A DNA stretch of 64,000 nt from JAEWSN01 sp942493335. Lineage in GTDB: Bacteria; Bacillota; Clostridia; DSM-8532. Position 1 is the stretch's first letter. Each line of letters starts with the position of its first letter. Below are positions 1 to 8,679 of the stretch, piece by piece. The stretch is taken from contig OW818693.1 of NCBI GenBank assembly GCA_942493335.1, positions 3,658,001-3,722,000 of the forward strand, in the 5' to 3' direction. Made by a program: the position numbers and the translations under genes. Below the pieces are notes generated by a model. That model was not told the origin of the DNA. It worked only from the letters and a program-made list of their open reading frames with translations, and did not search any database.

Positions 1-1979
1 TCATTCATCACCAGATTGTGGACAATGAAGAGACCAAGGCCTGATCCGCCGAATCCCCGCTTTGTCGTAAAGAAGGGATCGAACACGCGGGCCAGCACTT
101 CAGGCGGCATTCCCGTGCCGTTGTCTTCGAACATGAGCAGAACCTGGGCATCCTCCTCGACCGCGTCGATTTCCGCCAATCCGGACATTTCCGGCGTAAA
201 GGCATGCTGCAGCGCGTTCATCATCAGATTGGAAAGGATCTGCGAGATGGCGCCCGGGTGTGTGCTGATCCAGATGTCCTTCCCGATCCGGTTCAACAAC
301 CGGTGAGGGGTCTTCTTGAAACTGGGGATGAGGCTCATGACGACTTCATCCACATATTCGCGGAGATTGATCCGTCGTTCTGCATCATAGGTCCGGTCAA
401 CGGAAACCTGTTTGAAACTCTTAATCAGTCTGGCTGCCCGTTCCAGATTAGCCAGAATCATACGGGAGCTGTCCTGGCTCTTGGAAAGGAATTTTTTCAG
501 TTCCGGTGTCAATTCCTGGCTTTCCATCCTTGCCGAGAATTCCTGCACGGTGGAATCCAGATAGGATGCGGCTGTGACACTCACACCGATGGGGGTGTTG
601 ATTTCATGGGCGACGCCTGCGACAAGCTCGCCCAGCGAGGCAAGCCGTTCGGAGCGGACCAGTTCATTCTGGGCACGCTCCAGATCCAGCATCTTCATTT
701 CCAGTTCCAGATTGGCCTGCTCCATCTCGATGGTGCGTTCCCGGACGCGATTCTCCAGGGAGGAATTTGCTTCTTCCAGCTTCTGGTATGCCTCCTCCAG
801 GGCTTTCTTCTGCAGAATTTTCTCTGTGATGTCAGAGCTCAGAACCGCAAATTGCCCGGGAGCGGACTGGAAGGCGACCGTTTCAAAGTATTTCCCCAGC
901 GCTGCCACATAGTTGTCAAAGTGAAGAGTCCCGCCGTGGAGGGCGATTTCCCCGTATTTTTCCACCCAGGTATGTTCCAGATCCGGGAGCAACTCAAGGA
1001 CCCGATGCCCGATCCATTGCTCTTTTGAAAGACCTGTTGTCCGGCAAAATTCGGAATTGACATCAAGATAACGGTAGTCGACCGGAATGCCGGCCTCGTC
1101 CACAATGACCTCATGCAGGGAGAATCCGTGAAACATGTTTTCGAAAAGGCTGCGATACTTGGCCTCGGAGTCCTTCAGCTGCTGTTCGTAAAGGTGTTGT
1201 TCCTCGATATTCATGCCGATTCCGGCGAAATAGGTTTTTCCGTCCAGTTCGAGCGTTACGGCGTTGAAACGGTACAGCGTATGGGAACCATCCTTGTTTC
1301 GCAGGTTCCCGTCAGCCTCGCCGTACCCGTGTTCCATCGCATGGCTGACACCTGCGGTGATCCGGTCGATGTCCTCCTGATTGTCATACCAGCCGAGCAG
1401 CGTCATCCTGCTCAGTTCTTCCGGCCCATATCCGGTCAGCTCCTCATGTTTCCGGTTCCAGCGAATCAGGTTTCCGGAAGCATCATATAAATACAGCATG
1501 CCGGGGATGCTGTCCATGATGGCGTTATTGAAGCGCCGTTCCTTATCGAGGGAGACTTCCGCATTTTTCCGTTCCGTAACATCCACATGGACTCCTGAAA
1601 AAAGAACCGGAGCGCCGGTCTCATCGCGTTTCAAGATTTTCCCGCGCGAATGGATCCACATATACGAACCGTCTTTTCGAAGGAATCTGAATTCGATGAT
1701 ATAGTCCGGGAGTTCGCCTGACAGATATTGCGAGATGCGAGCTTGTGCCGCGATCATATCCTCCGGATGGATCCGCTTTTCCCATTCGTCATAGGTGGAG
1801 GGAAATTCATACGGCTCGTAACCGGACAACCTGTAGTAGCTTGGTGCGAAATAGAGCGTATTCGTTTGAAGGTTCCATTCCCATACGCCGATTTTCGCTG
1901 CGTCCAGGATCAGTTCGATGCGATCCTGACTCAACCATGGCAGGGTATCTGCGTCAATCCGGTTTTGTTCCTGTTCCAT
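1..1979 (-). CDS. PAS-domain sensor histidine kinase (3' end cut by window edge)
   Basis: The frame opens with ATG at 1979 and runs leftward off the window, giving about 659 residues. Three PAS-like segments can be read at roughly residues 20-140, 150-265 and 275-390. A coiled coil follows, then a HisKA dimerisation helix with the phosphoacceptor motif GVAHEINTP (His458), then an HATPase domain with DNGTGMPPE and FGGSGLGL. No membrane segment is visible, so it is probably a soluble sensor that reads a small ligand, redox state or gas through its PAS domains and passes phosphate to an unseen response regulator. Only the last ATPase residues are missing. The kinase class is certain; the signal is unknown. 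Confidence 0.93.
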   Translation of the reverse strand, partial: MEQEQNRIDADTLPWLSQDRIELILDAAKIGVWEWNLQTNTLYFAPSYYRLSGYEPYEFPSTYDEWEKRIHPEDMIAAQARISQYLSGELPDYIIEFRFLRKDGSYMWIHSRGKILKRDETGAPVLFSGVHVDVTERKNAEVSLDKERRFNNAIMDSIPGMLYLYDASGNLIRWNRKHEELTGYGPEELSRMTLLGWYDNQEDIDRITAGVSHAMEHGYGEADGNLRNKDGSHTLYRFNAVTLELDGKTYFAGIGMNIEEQHLYEQQLKDSEAKYRSLFENMFHGFSLHEVIVDEAGIPVDYRYLDVNSEFCRTTGLSKEQWIGHRVLELLPDLEHTWVEKYGEIALHGGTLHFDNYVAALGKYFETVAFQSAPGQFAVLSSDITEKILQKKALEEAYQKLEEANSSLENRVRERTIEMEQANLELEMKMLDLERAQNELVRSERLASLGELVAGVAHEINTPIGVSVTAASYLDSTVQEFSARMESQELTPELKKFLSKSQDSSRMILANLERAARLIKSFKQVSVDRTYDAERRINLREYVDEVVMSLIPSFKKTPHRLLNRIGKDIWISTHPGAISQILSNLMMNALQHAFTPEMSGLAEIDAVEEDAQVLLMFEDNGTGMPPEVLARVFDPFFTTKRGFGGSGLGLFIVHNLVMN

Positions 1980-2063
1980 GCGCACGCCTCCCTCTTTTGG
2001 GGTTCCCTGATACTTATCACCTTTATGGCCAGCCTATTCAAGCTTCCCATTCTTTCAGCGGAT

Positions 2064-2111
2064 CAACCCGCATCCCAACCTGCATTTCAACCTGCGAAAA
2101 ACCTGCATTCC
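2064..2111. repeat. Degenerate 12-bp tandem repeat, four copies
   Basis: Four successive units of about 12 bases share the core CAACCTGCATTT (2064-2075, 2076-2087, 2088-2099, 2100-2111), the last one slightly short. They lie in the spacer between the histidine kinase start and the radical SAM gene. No protein or RNA role is evident. Similar short arrays recur elsewhere in the window. Confidence 0.75.
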
Positions 2112-2231
2112 TTCCGACAGGGATTCCTGTAGCCGTGGAACATGATGCACGGGAAATTCTATGCTATGATGGATTCATCCGGATCCGGCCCATGCCGGCA
2201 CAAGACAATCCGCAGCAAAGGAAGGCACTCC

Positions 2232-2825
2232 ATGGCAAACATCATCACGTATGTCGTCGGGCATCATTTGTATCTGAACATCACCAACCGCTGCTCCAAT
2301 CGTTGCGCGTTCTGCATCCGGGATCGACAGGCCGGGATCGGCCACGATTTGTGGCTGGACTACGAGCCTTCCGCCGCGGAGATCATTGCGGCCATCGGCG
2401 ATGCCGAAGGATATCAGGAAATTGTCTTCTGCGGGTATGGAGAGCCTCTCATCCGCCTGCCGGAAGTCATCGAGGTCGCCGCTCATCTGAAACGGCTGGG
2501 CAAGAAGGTTCGCATCAATACCAATGGTCAGGCGGATCTGATCTGGGGCCGTTCCGTTGCGGCAGAGCTTGCCGGTGTGATCGATTCGGTTTCCATCAGC
2601 CTGAATGCGGAAAATGCGGCGGAATACCAGAAGATTTGTGACTCCGATTACGGGGAGGACGCGTTTGCCGCTGTTCTGAAGTTTGCGGCATCCTGTGTTC
2701 CCTTGATTCCGGAAGTCATCCTGTCGGTGGTCGACGTGATTCCGGAGGAAGCCATTGCGCATTGCAGGATGCTCGCTGAAGGAGCAGGCGCGAAGTTTCG
2801 TGTCCGGCACATGCTGGACGCCTGA
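2232..2825 (+). CDS. TatD-linked radical SAM protein
   Basis: This 197-residue protein starts at the ATG at 2232, preceded by AAGGAAGG; in-frame codons upstream have no such site. Near the N-terminus LYLNITNRCSNRCAFCIRD carries the CxxxCxxC cysteines that hold the [4Fe-4S] cluster of radical SAM enzymes. FCGYGEPLIR and RINTNGQ follow as SAM-binding strands. The protein is short, with only a minimal barrel, and matches the family often found beside or fused to TatD DNases. No tatD is visible here. The reaction is unknown. The next gene, a rhodanese lipoprotein, starts 84 bases downstream and may be cotranscribed. Confidence 0.85.
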   Translation: MANIITYVVGHHLYLNITNRCSNRCAFCIRDRQAGIGHDLWLDYEPSAAEIIAAIGDAEGYQEIVFCGYGEPLIRLPEVIEVAAHLKRLGKKVRINTNGQADLIWGRSVAAELAGVIDSVSISLNAENAAEYQKICDSDYGEDAFAAVLKFAASCVPLIPEVILSVVDVIPEEAIAHCRMLAEGAGAKFRVRHMLDA

Positions 2826-2909
2826 TCCTCATCTTCATGTAGGACTTGTGCATCATCCCGCATGAAATTGGGTATGTATCCTGCATTACGGTTTGTGAAA
2901 GGAGCTGGC

Positions 2910-3401
2910 ATGGGCCGATCAATCTCTTCCCTTATGACCTGTCTTTTCCTGTCCGGAACGGTTCTCCTTTTCGCAGGATGTTCCGCAGTACCCGGCAAGC
3001 CATCTCCTGCCGCCAGCTCTTCGGAGAGCGTGGTTGCGTCCCTGCCGGAAGCGACAGCGGCTGAAGCCTCGGAAACAGCCTCGGAGTCAACGACGGTTTT
3101 TGTGAAGATTTCGGCGCAGGAAGCCAAAAAGATGATGGATGCCGGCGGAGTCGTGATTCTGGATGTCCGGACACAGGAGGAATATGCGGAAGGGCACATT
3201 GCGGATGCGATACTTCTGCCGGATTCCGAGGTTGCAAGCCGCGCAGCCGAAGTACTGCCTGACAAGGAAGCGCCCGTCCTCGTTTATTGCAGGAGCGGAA
3301 GGCGCAGCGCATTGGCTGCCCAGTCGTTGAAGGATTTGGGATATTCAAGGATCTACGATTTTGGCGGAATACAGGACTGGCCCTTTGAAACGGTGAAGTG
3401 A
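2910..3401 (+). CDS. Rhodanese-domain lipoprotein
   Basis: The ATG at 2910 is chosen because AAAGGAG lies just upstream. It yields a 163-residue protein that begins with a classic lipoprotein signal ending LLFAGC, so it should be anchored outside the membrane. A Ser/Ala/Glu-rich linker is followed by one rhodanese domain (about residues 60-163) with ILDVRTQEEYAEGHI and the active-site loop VYCRSGRRS, whose Cys would carry the persulfide. Such extracytoplasmic rhodaneses move sulfane sulfur or act in thiol stress. The sulfur acceptor cannot be told from the context. Confidence 0.88.
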   Translation: MGRSISSLMTCLFLSGTVLLFAGCSAVPGKPSPAASSSESVVASLPEATAAEASETASESTTVFVKISAQEAKKMMDAGGVVILDVRTQEEYAEGHIADAILLPDSEVASRAAEVLPDKEAPVLVYCRSGRRSALAAQSLKDLGYSRIYDFGGIQDWPFETVK

Positions 3402-3436
3402 GAAGATCCATCTGTCATTTCCACCGGTTGAACCCG

Positions 3437-3489
3437 TTGCGGAGTGCGCGCGTTTGCGATATGATGACGTTGTGCAATCGTGTGCGCAA
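3437..3489 (+). promoter_or_regulatory. Promoter and operator of the lacI-fucI unit
   Basis: A -35 box TTGCGG (3437-3442) and -10 box TATGAT (3460-3465) are separated by 17 bases. Directly downstream, over the expected transcription start, lies the inverted repeat TTGTGCA-N6-TGCGCAA (3470-3489, one mismatch between arms). The layout is that of an autorepressed LacI-family gene. Binding is inferred. Confidence 0.6.
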
Positions 3490-3551
3490 TTATGGATTCA
3501 CCGGAATCCCTCCGTCACGCGAAACAGCATGACGGGAGTCGGGAGGAAGCT

Positions 3552-4574
3552 ATGGGTGCGACACTGAAAGATGTGGCAAGGAGGGCGGGCGTTTCCAGCG
3601 CCACCGTATCCCGCGTGCTGCAGGACCACCCACGCATCAGTGAAAAGACCAAGGAGAAGGTCCGTATCTGCATCGAAGAGCTTGGGTATACCGTCAACAA
3701 CATGGCGCGATCCCTGAAGACCAACAGATCGCGGACCATCGGCTTCGTATGTCCCGAACTCACGAACAGCTTTTTCATGCAAGTGGCCAAAGGCGTGGAG
3801 GATGAACTCAAGAATGCCGGATACAGCCTCATTCTCTGCAATTCCGACGAGAATGCGCTGGAGGAGGCTGCCCGACTCCGGTTGTTGCTGGAGCGGTGCG
3901 TGGACGGCATCATCCTGATACCGGCCACACGTTCCGGCTTGCATTTTGCAGTTGCGGGAGATGCAGGAATCCCCATGGTTCTGGTGGACAGGACGGTCGA
4001 AGGCTTTACGACGGATGCGGTCCTTGTGGACAATATCGGCGGAAGTCATGCAGCCACGCAGGCCCTGATCCGGCGCGGGTACCATCGCATCGCCTATATC
4101 GGCGGAGACCGGGAGCTGTTGACGGCCAGGGAGCGGGATGAAGGGTATCGCAGCGCCTTGGCGGACCATCACCTGACAGTCGAGGAGAATATCGTCTTGT
4201 ATGGGGATTTTCACGCGGAGAGCGGATACGCCCTTATGAAGCAGCTGATGGAAATGGCGGAACCGCCCTCGGCCGTCTTCATTGCGAACTATTTCATGTA
4301 TCTTGGCGCGATGCGGTATTTGTTGGCCGAAGGAACAAAAAGGCATCGGGAAGGCCGGATGCCGGCCGCCACGGTCACCATGGCGAATTTTGACAATCTG
4401 GAATCCCTTTCGATATTCGGAGGATCCGATATTGTGGTGGAACAACCCATGCAGGCAATGGGTGAGGAAGCGGCGAGGCTTCTGCTGGACCGGATCGACG
4501 GAAATCGGGCCGACTTTCCGCGGATCGTCCGTTTGAAGACAAACCTGTTGATCGACCCGGAAATGGGTTGCTGA
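3552..4574 (+). CDS. LacI-family transcriptional regulator of the fucose locus
   Basis: The 340-residue protein starts at ATG 3552 behind GGGAGG. An N-terminal LacI helix-turn-helix (TLKDVARRAGVSSATVSRVL) and hinge helix are followed by a periplasmic-binding-protein-like effector domain from about residue 60 on. It lies 73 bases upstream of L-fucose isomerase on the same strand with no terminator between, so the two are probably one transcript and the effector is likely fucose or a fucose metabolite. A palindrome over its own promoter suggests autorepression. Its last codons fall inside the first copy of a 22-bp tandem repeat. Confidence 0.9.
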   Translation: MGATLKDVARRAGVSSATVSRVLQDHPRISEKTKEKVRICIEELGYTVNNMARSLKTNRSRTIGFVCPELTNSFFMQVAKGVEDELKNAGYSLILCNSDENALEEAARLRLLLERCVDGIILIPATRSGLHFAVAGDAGIPMVLVDRTVEGFTTDAVLVDNIGGSHAATQALIRRGYHRIAYIGGDRELLTARERDEGYRSALADHHLTVEENIVLYGDFHAESGYALMKQLMEMAEPPSAVFIANYFMYLGAMRYLLAEGTKRHREGRMPAATVTMANFDNLESLSIFGGSDIVVEQPMQAMGEEAARLLLDRIDGNRADFPRIVRLKTNLLIDPEMGC

Positions 4575-4619
4575 AGACGTTGAAATGATTTGCTGAAGAC
4601 CCGGAAATGGGTTGACATA
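4554..4619. repeat. Three tandem 22-bp repeats across the lacI stop codon
   Basis: Three 22-base units lie end to end at 4554-4575, 4576-4597 and 4598-4619. The first and third share GACCCGGAAATGGGTTG; the middle one is diverged (GACGTTGAAATGATTTG). The first copy contains the stop codon of the LacI gene, so the array seems to have grown from the gene end into the spacer before fucI. Confidence 0.85.
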
Positions 4620-4647
4620 TCACCAGAAAAAACAGGAGGGAACCATC

Positions 4648-6453
4648 ATGCATGCTGCCAATGGTACCAGCACGACTGTCCGCAATCTCGGTCCCTTGCC
4701 CAAGGTTGGGATTCGGCCCACCATCGACGGCCGCCGTCGCGGCGTCCGCGAATCCCTGGAGGAGCAGACCATGAACATGGCCAAGGCGGCCGCGGAGCTC
4801 ATCTCCTCGACCCTGCGGCATCCGAACGGCGAACCTGTGGCGTGCGTCATCGCCGACACCTGCATCGGCGGTGTGCGGGAAGCCGCCGACTGTGCGGAGA
4901 AGTTCCGGCGCGAAGGCGTGGGCGTTTCCCTGACCGTTACGCCTTGCTGGTGCTACGGTTCCGAAACAATGGACATGGATCCTTTCCTCCCGAAGGCCGT
5001 ATGGGGCTTCAACGGAACGGAACGGCCGGGCGCCGTCTATCTGGCCGCCGTACTGGCCGCCCATGCGCAGAAGGGTCTGCCCGCCTTCGGCATTTATGGT
5101 CATGACGTGCAGGACGGAGGCAATCGCATCATTCCGGAAGATGTTCGGGAGAAGATGCTCCGTTTTGTGAAGGCGGGGCTCGCGGTCGCCACCATGAAGG
5201 GGAAGGCCTATCTGTCCATGGGCTCGGTTTCCATGGGCATTGCAGGGTCCATCGTGGATGCGGACTTCTTCCAGGAATTTCTCGGGATGCGGAACGAGTC
5301 GGTCGACATGTCCGAATTCACCCGTCGTATCGACGAAGGCATTTATGACAAGGATGAGTATGTCCGCGCACTGGCCTGGGTGAAGGAACACTGCCCGGAA
5401 GGCAAGGACCTGAACATGCCGGAAGCCCGCAAGGATCGCAAGGCGAAGGATGCGGACTGGGAATTCGTCGTGAAGATGGTCCTCATCGGGCGTGACCTGA
5501 TGATCGGCAATCCAAGGCTGGCGGAACTTGGCTTCGGGGAAGAGGCGCTCGGCCATTTCGCCATCGCTTCCGGATTCCAGGGTCAGCGGCACTGGACGGA
5601 TCATTTTCCGAACGGGGACTTCATGGAGGCGATCCTGAACTCATCGTTCGACTGGAATGGGCTGCGGGAAGCCTTTGTCGTGGCGACGGAGAACGATTGC
5701 CTCAATGGGGTGGCCATGTTGTTCGGCCATCTCCTGACCAATACGGCGCAGGTGTTTGCGGATGTCCGTACCTACTGGAGTCCTGAAGCCATCACGCGTG
5801 TCACCGGCTGGCATCCTGAAGGGGATGCAGCCAACGGCCTGATCCACCTGATCAATTCAGGCGCTGCGGCCCTTGACGGAAGCGGATGCCAACATGAGGA
5901 CGGAAAGCCAGTCATGAAGCCCTTCTGGGAAATCGCCGAAGCTGAACGGGATGCCTGCCTCAAGGCAACAACATGGGATCCGGCGAATGCCGGATATTTC
6001 CGCGGCGGCGGATATTCCTCCTGTTTCCGGACGGAGGGTGGCATGCCGGTGACGATGATCCGACTGAATCTTGTAAAGGGTCTTGGACCGGTTCTGCAGC
6101 TTGCGGAAGGTGTGACGGTCGGCCTGCCGGATGCGGTTGCGAAGACCCTCGAAGATCGGACGGATCCGACCTGGCCCTCCACCTGGTTTGCTCCCCGGCT
6201 GACCGGAGAAGGCGCCTTCACCGATGTTTACAGTGTCATGGCAAAATGGGGAGCAAATCACGGTTCCTTCTGCTATGGCCACGTGGGTGCGGACCTGATC
6301 ACGCTGGCATCCATGCTGCGTATCCCGGTCAGCATGCACAATGTGGCGGAATCCGACATTTTCCGTCCATCCACCTGGAATGCGTTCGGCACGCAGGACA
6401 CCGAAGGTGCCGATTACCGGGCTTGCGCGGCGCTGGGGCCGATTTACGGCTGA
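4648..6453 (+). CDS. fucI: L-fucose isomerase
   Basis: This enzyme interconverts L-fucose and L-fuculose (and usually D-arabinose and D-ribulose) using Mn2+. The 601-residue length and long collinear blocks match the E. coli enzyme closely: KVGIRPTIDGRRRGVRESL, EEQTMNMAKAAAELI, TVTPCWCYGSETMDMDP, WGFNGTERPGAVYLAA, FQGQRHWTDHFPNGD, VFADVRTYWSPEAI and EYFRGGGYSS-like YFRGGGYSS. The ATG at 4648 follows AGGAGGG; upstream in-frame TTG codons lack a binding site. It sits behind its LacI regulator. Neither fuculokinase nor the aldolase is in the window, so the rest of the pathway must lie elsewhere. Confidence 0.97.
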   Translation: MHAANGTSTTVRNLGPLPKVGIRPTIDGRRRGVRESLEEQTMNMAKAAAELISSTLRHPNGEPVACVIADTCIGGVREAADCAEKFRREGVGVSLTVTPCWCYGSETMDMDPFLPKAVWGFNGTERPGAVYLAAVLAAHAQKGLPAFGIYGHDVQDGGNRIIPEDVREKMLRFVKAGLAVATMKGKAYLSMGSVSMGIAGSIVDADFFQEFLGMRNESVDMSEFTRRIDEGIYDKDEYVRALAWVKEHCPEGKDLNMPEARKDRKAKDADWEFVVKMVLIGRDLMIGNPRLAELGFGEEALGHFAIASGFQGQRHWTDHFPNGDFMEAILNSSFDWNGLREAFVVATENDCLNGVAMLFGHLLTNTAQVFADVRTYWSPEAITRVTGWHPEGDAANGLIHLINSGAAALDGSGCQHEDGKPVMKPFWEIAEAERDACLKATTWDPANAGYFRGGGYSSCFRTEGGMPVTMIRLNLVKGLGPVLQLAEGVTVGLPDAVAKTLEDRTDPTWPSTWFAPRLTGEGAFTDVYSVMAKWGANHGSFCYGHVGADLITLASMLRIPVSMHNVAESDIFRPSTWNAFGTQDTEGADYRACAALGPIYG

Positions 6454-6529
6454 ACAGGCCAAATGCTGCCGTCCGAATGACCTTGGCCGAATGGCGCGGT
6501 TGGAGATGGCGGGCTGGGAATGAAACGAA

Positions 6530-6570
6530 GGGAGTCGTCCTGCGATCAGGCAGACGGCTCCCTTTTTCTT
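6530..6570 (+). terminator. Intrinsic terminator after fucI
   Basis: GGGAGTCGTC (6530-6539) pairs over ten bases with GACGGCTCCC (6553-6562), followed by TTTTTCTT. It should end or attenuate the lacI-fucI transcript before the MFS gene. Confidence 0.85.
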
Positions 6571-6612
6571 TCGGTTGGCGGTATACTGGGTGGACAGAAC
6601 GAGGGAGGCATC

Positions 6613-7788
6613 ATGAAAAAGGGCACCATTCCGAGCGTCCAGATCCTGATGACGCTGATCTTTGCCAGTTTCGCCTGCACAGGCTCCTTCATGGCGGTGT
6701 TTTATCGGACGTGCGGATTCAGCTCTGCGGAGATGGGGGTGCTCTTTTCCTCATCCGCCTGCATCGGCATGCTTGCACAGCCGGTCTGGGGATATCTGGC
6801 CGATCGTTTTTTCGGGAAGAAGTCCATTTTGTTTCTGTTGTTGCCATTGGCGGCCGGGACCGCCCTGATCCTCTCCCGGGGCAGGTCCTTTCCAACGGTT
6901 CTTCTCCTGGTGGCGGCCCACGGTTTTTTCCTTTCCGGCATCAGCCCGCTGATGGATGCGATTCTGCTGGATACCGTTGAGCTGTCTGCGGGCGGGAGTG
7001 GGCGAAAGCCGGTCTCTTATGCGTTTTTACGATCGTTTGCCACCGCCGGGTATGCGTTTGCCAGCCTTGGAATCGGATTTCTCGTGGAGCGCTTCGGCAT
7101 ATCCGTCATTTTCTATGGCCTGGCTTTCCTCTTGCTTGCCGGAACGCCATTTCTGGCTGGTGTCAGGCTGCCGCGGCGTGAGGATGTGCGGATGCCGGAA
7201 GGCAAGGTGCCGCCGGGACGCATTCTGATGCACCCCGCAGTCCTGTTGTTTCTGGCAGGCGTCTTTCTTGTGAACATCGCCATGATGGGCGGAGCCAACT
7301 ACATGAATGAACTGCTGGTGGCCGTGGGGGGGAACGTCACGCACCTGGGCATGATCTGGTTTGTCACCTGTGTGGTGGAGTATGGAACTTTCTTCCTGGT
7401 GAACGGACTCATCCGGAAATTCGGCGTTCTTCCCGTCTATCTGACAGGGATCCTGTTGTTTTCCCTGAAATTCGTTGTCCTTTCCATGTCGCGGAGCGTT
7501 CTGCCCATCCTTGTCGCTCAGGGCGTGGAAGGGATCGCATTCACCTTGTTCATCGTTTCAGGCATGGAATTTCTGAACCGGAACATGAAGCCGGATGAAA
7601 GGGCCACTGTCATCGGAATCTATGGGGCGGTTGGCGGTTTCGGTGCCCTGACCGCCGGGCTGGCCGGAGGATTGTTGCTGGGGGTCATGTCTCCGTTCGG
7701 TCTGTATGGCGTATTTGCAGGCTTATGCGTGGCAGCGGCCGGAATTTCCCTGTTATTGATCCGGATTGTCGGTGCCTCCCGCACGTGA
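6613..7788 (+). CDS. MFS transporter (LacY/nucleoside-symporter-like)
   Basis: The ATG at 6613 is preceded by GAGGGAGG and gives 391 residues with about twelve hydrophobic segments. The loop between segments 2 and 3 carries the major-facilitator signature (GYLADRFFGKK). The overall style, with GFSSAEMGVLFSSSACIGML and QPVWGYLAD, is that of the MFS_1_like group that includes sugar and nucleoside proton symporters. It follows fucI after a strong terminator, so it may have its own promoter or receive read-through. Fucose or a related deoxysugar is the best guess for the substrate, from position only. Confidence 0.8.
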   Translation: MKKGTIPSVQILMTLIFASFACTGSFMAVFYRTCGFSSAEMGVLFSSSACIGMLAQPVWGYLADRFFGKKSILFLLLPLAAGTALILSRGRSFPTVLLLVAAHGFFLSGISPLMDAILLDTVELSAGGSGRKPVSYAFLRSFATAGYAFASLGIGFLVERFGISVIFYGLAFLLLAGTPFLAGVRLPRREDVRMPEGKVPPGRILMHPAVLLFLAGVFLVNIAMMGGANYMNELLVAVGGNVTHLGMIWFVTCVVEYGTFFLVNGLIRKFGVLPVYLTGILLFSLKFVVLSMSRSVLPILVAQGVEGIAFTLFIVSGMEFLNRNMKPDERATVIGIYGAVGGFGALTAGLAGGLLLGVMSPFGLYGVFAGLCVAAAGISLLLIRIVGASRT

Positions 7789-7794
7789 TCGCAG

Positions 7795-7863
7795 TCAGCG
7801 GGTAGTCCATGTGTGAATCAACGAGTAGCCCATGTATGAAAGCAGCGGCATCCCATTCGTGAT
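7795..7863. repeat. 23-bp tandem repeat, two clear copies and one decayed
   Basis: TCAGCGGGTAGTCCATGTG... (7795-7817) is repeated at 7818-7840 with four changes and again, much decayed, at 7841-7863. It begins just behind the MFS stop codon and codes for nothing recognisable. Confidence 0.75.
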
Positions 7864-7891
7864 ATCAGCCAAGTCCTTCCGCACATGAATA

Positions 7892-7923
7892 GAGGGAAGT
7901 GACGTCGATGGCGTCCTTCCCTC
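7892..7923. terminator. Hairpin between convergent genes
   Basis: GAGGGAAG (7892-7899) pairs with CTTCCCTC (7916-7923), extended inside by GACG/CGTC around a bulge. It lies between the MFS gene and the convergent hypothetical gene. No strong T tract follows on either strand, so bidirectional termination is likely but weakly supported. Confidence 0.5.
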
Positions 7924-7953
7924 TTGAAATTCCGGGTTTTTGCGCTTGTGAAG

Positions 7954-8062
7954 CAGCTTGCGTACTCAGCGCGTTTCAGGTCCCTATGCTTTTGGAACAG
8001 CCTGCGCACACTGTGTTGTTCCAGTTCACTTTGCGGTTGTGGCAGCCTGCGGACTCTGCGTC
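7954..8062. repeat. Degenerate direct repeat of about 45 bp
   Basis: Units starting CAGCTTGCGTACTCAGCG (7954), CAGCCTGCGCACACTGTG (7998) and CAGCCTGCGGACTCTGCG (8043) follow each other with spacing of about 44-45 bases. The third unit lies inside the 3' end of the hypothetical gene on the minus strand, so the array overlaps the C-terminal codons. Confidence 0.6.
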
Positions 8063-8679
8063 GTCTCCGTCCCGTTCTCCCAGGCGTCCAGCTTTTTCTG
8101 GATCAGATCGAAGGTCTTTTTCGTGATGTCCGGCAGTTCCTTGCCCCAGGCTTTTGTCGCTTCATCGAAGCCTTGCTGGATGGCATCGCGCAAAACGCCC
8201 AGTTTATTCTTGTCGCCGCCGGAGATGGATTTCGCAAATTCAACGATGGTGTCGCTCAACTTCTCCGGGCTGAGGGCTCCGCCGGCACCGATGGCGGCAG
8301 CCGCGTCCGCCTGTGTGGTGGCGGCTGATTTTTCACCGGACTCCACGTCAGGTGTTTCGCCGGTTTCCTTGTCTGTCGCCTCCAGGAAATTGAGTCCCTG
8401 TGACTTCAGCATCATCCGGACGGTTTCCTTCATGGCGTAATAGACTTGCTCGCTCTGTTGTTTCAAACGGGCGAGGGTTGCCGCGTCAGCTTTTTTTGCC
8501 GGATTGTCATAACCCGCCTTCTTGACAGTCGGGTCTGAGGGGATATAGGCATCCTGTGCCGCATTTGTTCCGGAGGTGGCGGTTTCTTCCTTTACGGAGA
8601 CCTTTTTGGTGGAAGTCTGCGAAGCATAGTTTGCGTTTGCATTTGTGACAAGAAAGTCGGGACGGGTGTCAATCTTCAT
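8026..8679 (-). CDS. Conserved hypothetical protein, hydrophilic, 217 aa
   Basis: The ATG at 8679 lies behind a strong AAGGAGG. The protein has no signal peptide or membrane segment. The N-terminal 60 residues are Thr/Ser/Lys-rich and look disordered. A helical region follows (about 65-105, KADAATLARLKQQSEQVYYA), then an Ala/Gly-rich linker, then a second helical block with AKSISGGDKNKLGVLRDAI and AWGKELPDITKKTFDLIQKK. I do not recognise a named function. The second block resembles a C-terminal module of small uncharacterised Bacillota proteins, from memory only. It stands alone, divergent from the SPFH operon. Confidence 0.75.
   Translation of the reverse strand: MKIDTRPDFLVTNANANYASQTSTKKVSVKEETATSGTNAAQDAYIPSDPTVKKAGYDNPAKKADAATLARLKQQSEQVYYAMKETVRMMLKSQGLNFLEATDKETGETPDVESGEKSAATTQADAAAAIGAGGALSPEKLSDTIVEFAKSISGGDKNKLGVLRDAIQQGFDEATKAWGKELPDITKKTFDLIQKKLDAWENGTETTQSPQAATTAK

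Noticed and set aside
204..1028. A 274-codon open frame on the plus strand opposite the histidine kinase
   Set aside because: The minus strand encodes three PAS domains and a full HisKA/HATPase core across the same bases. The plus frame has no binding site and no recognisable motif.
4375..5604. A 409-codon open frame on the minus strand opposite fucI
   Set aside because: FucI matches its family along its entire length on the plus strand. The antisense frame is a product of high G+C codon use.
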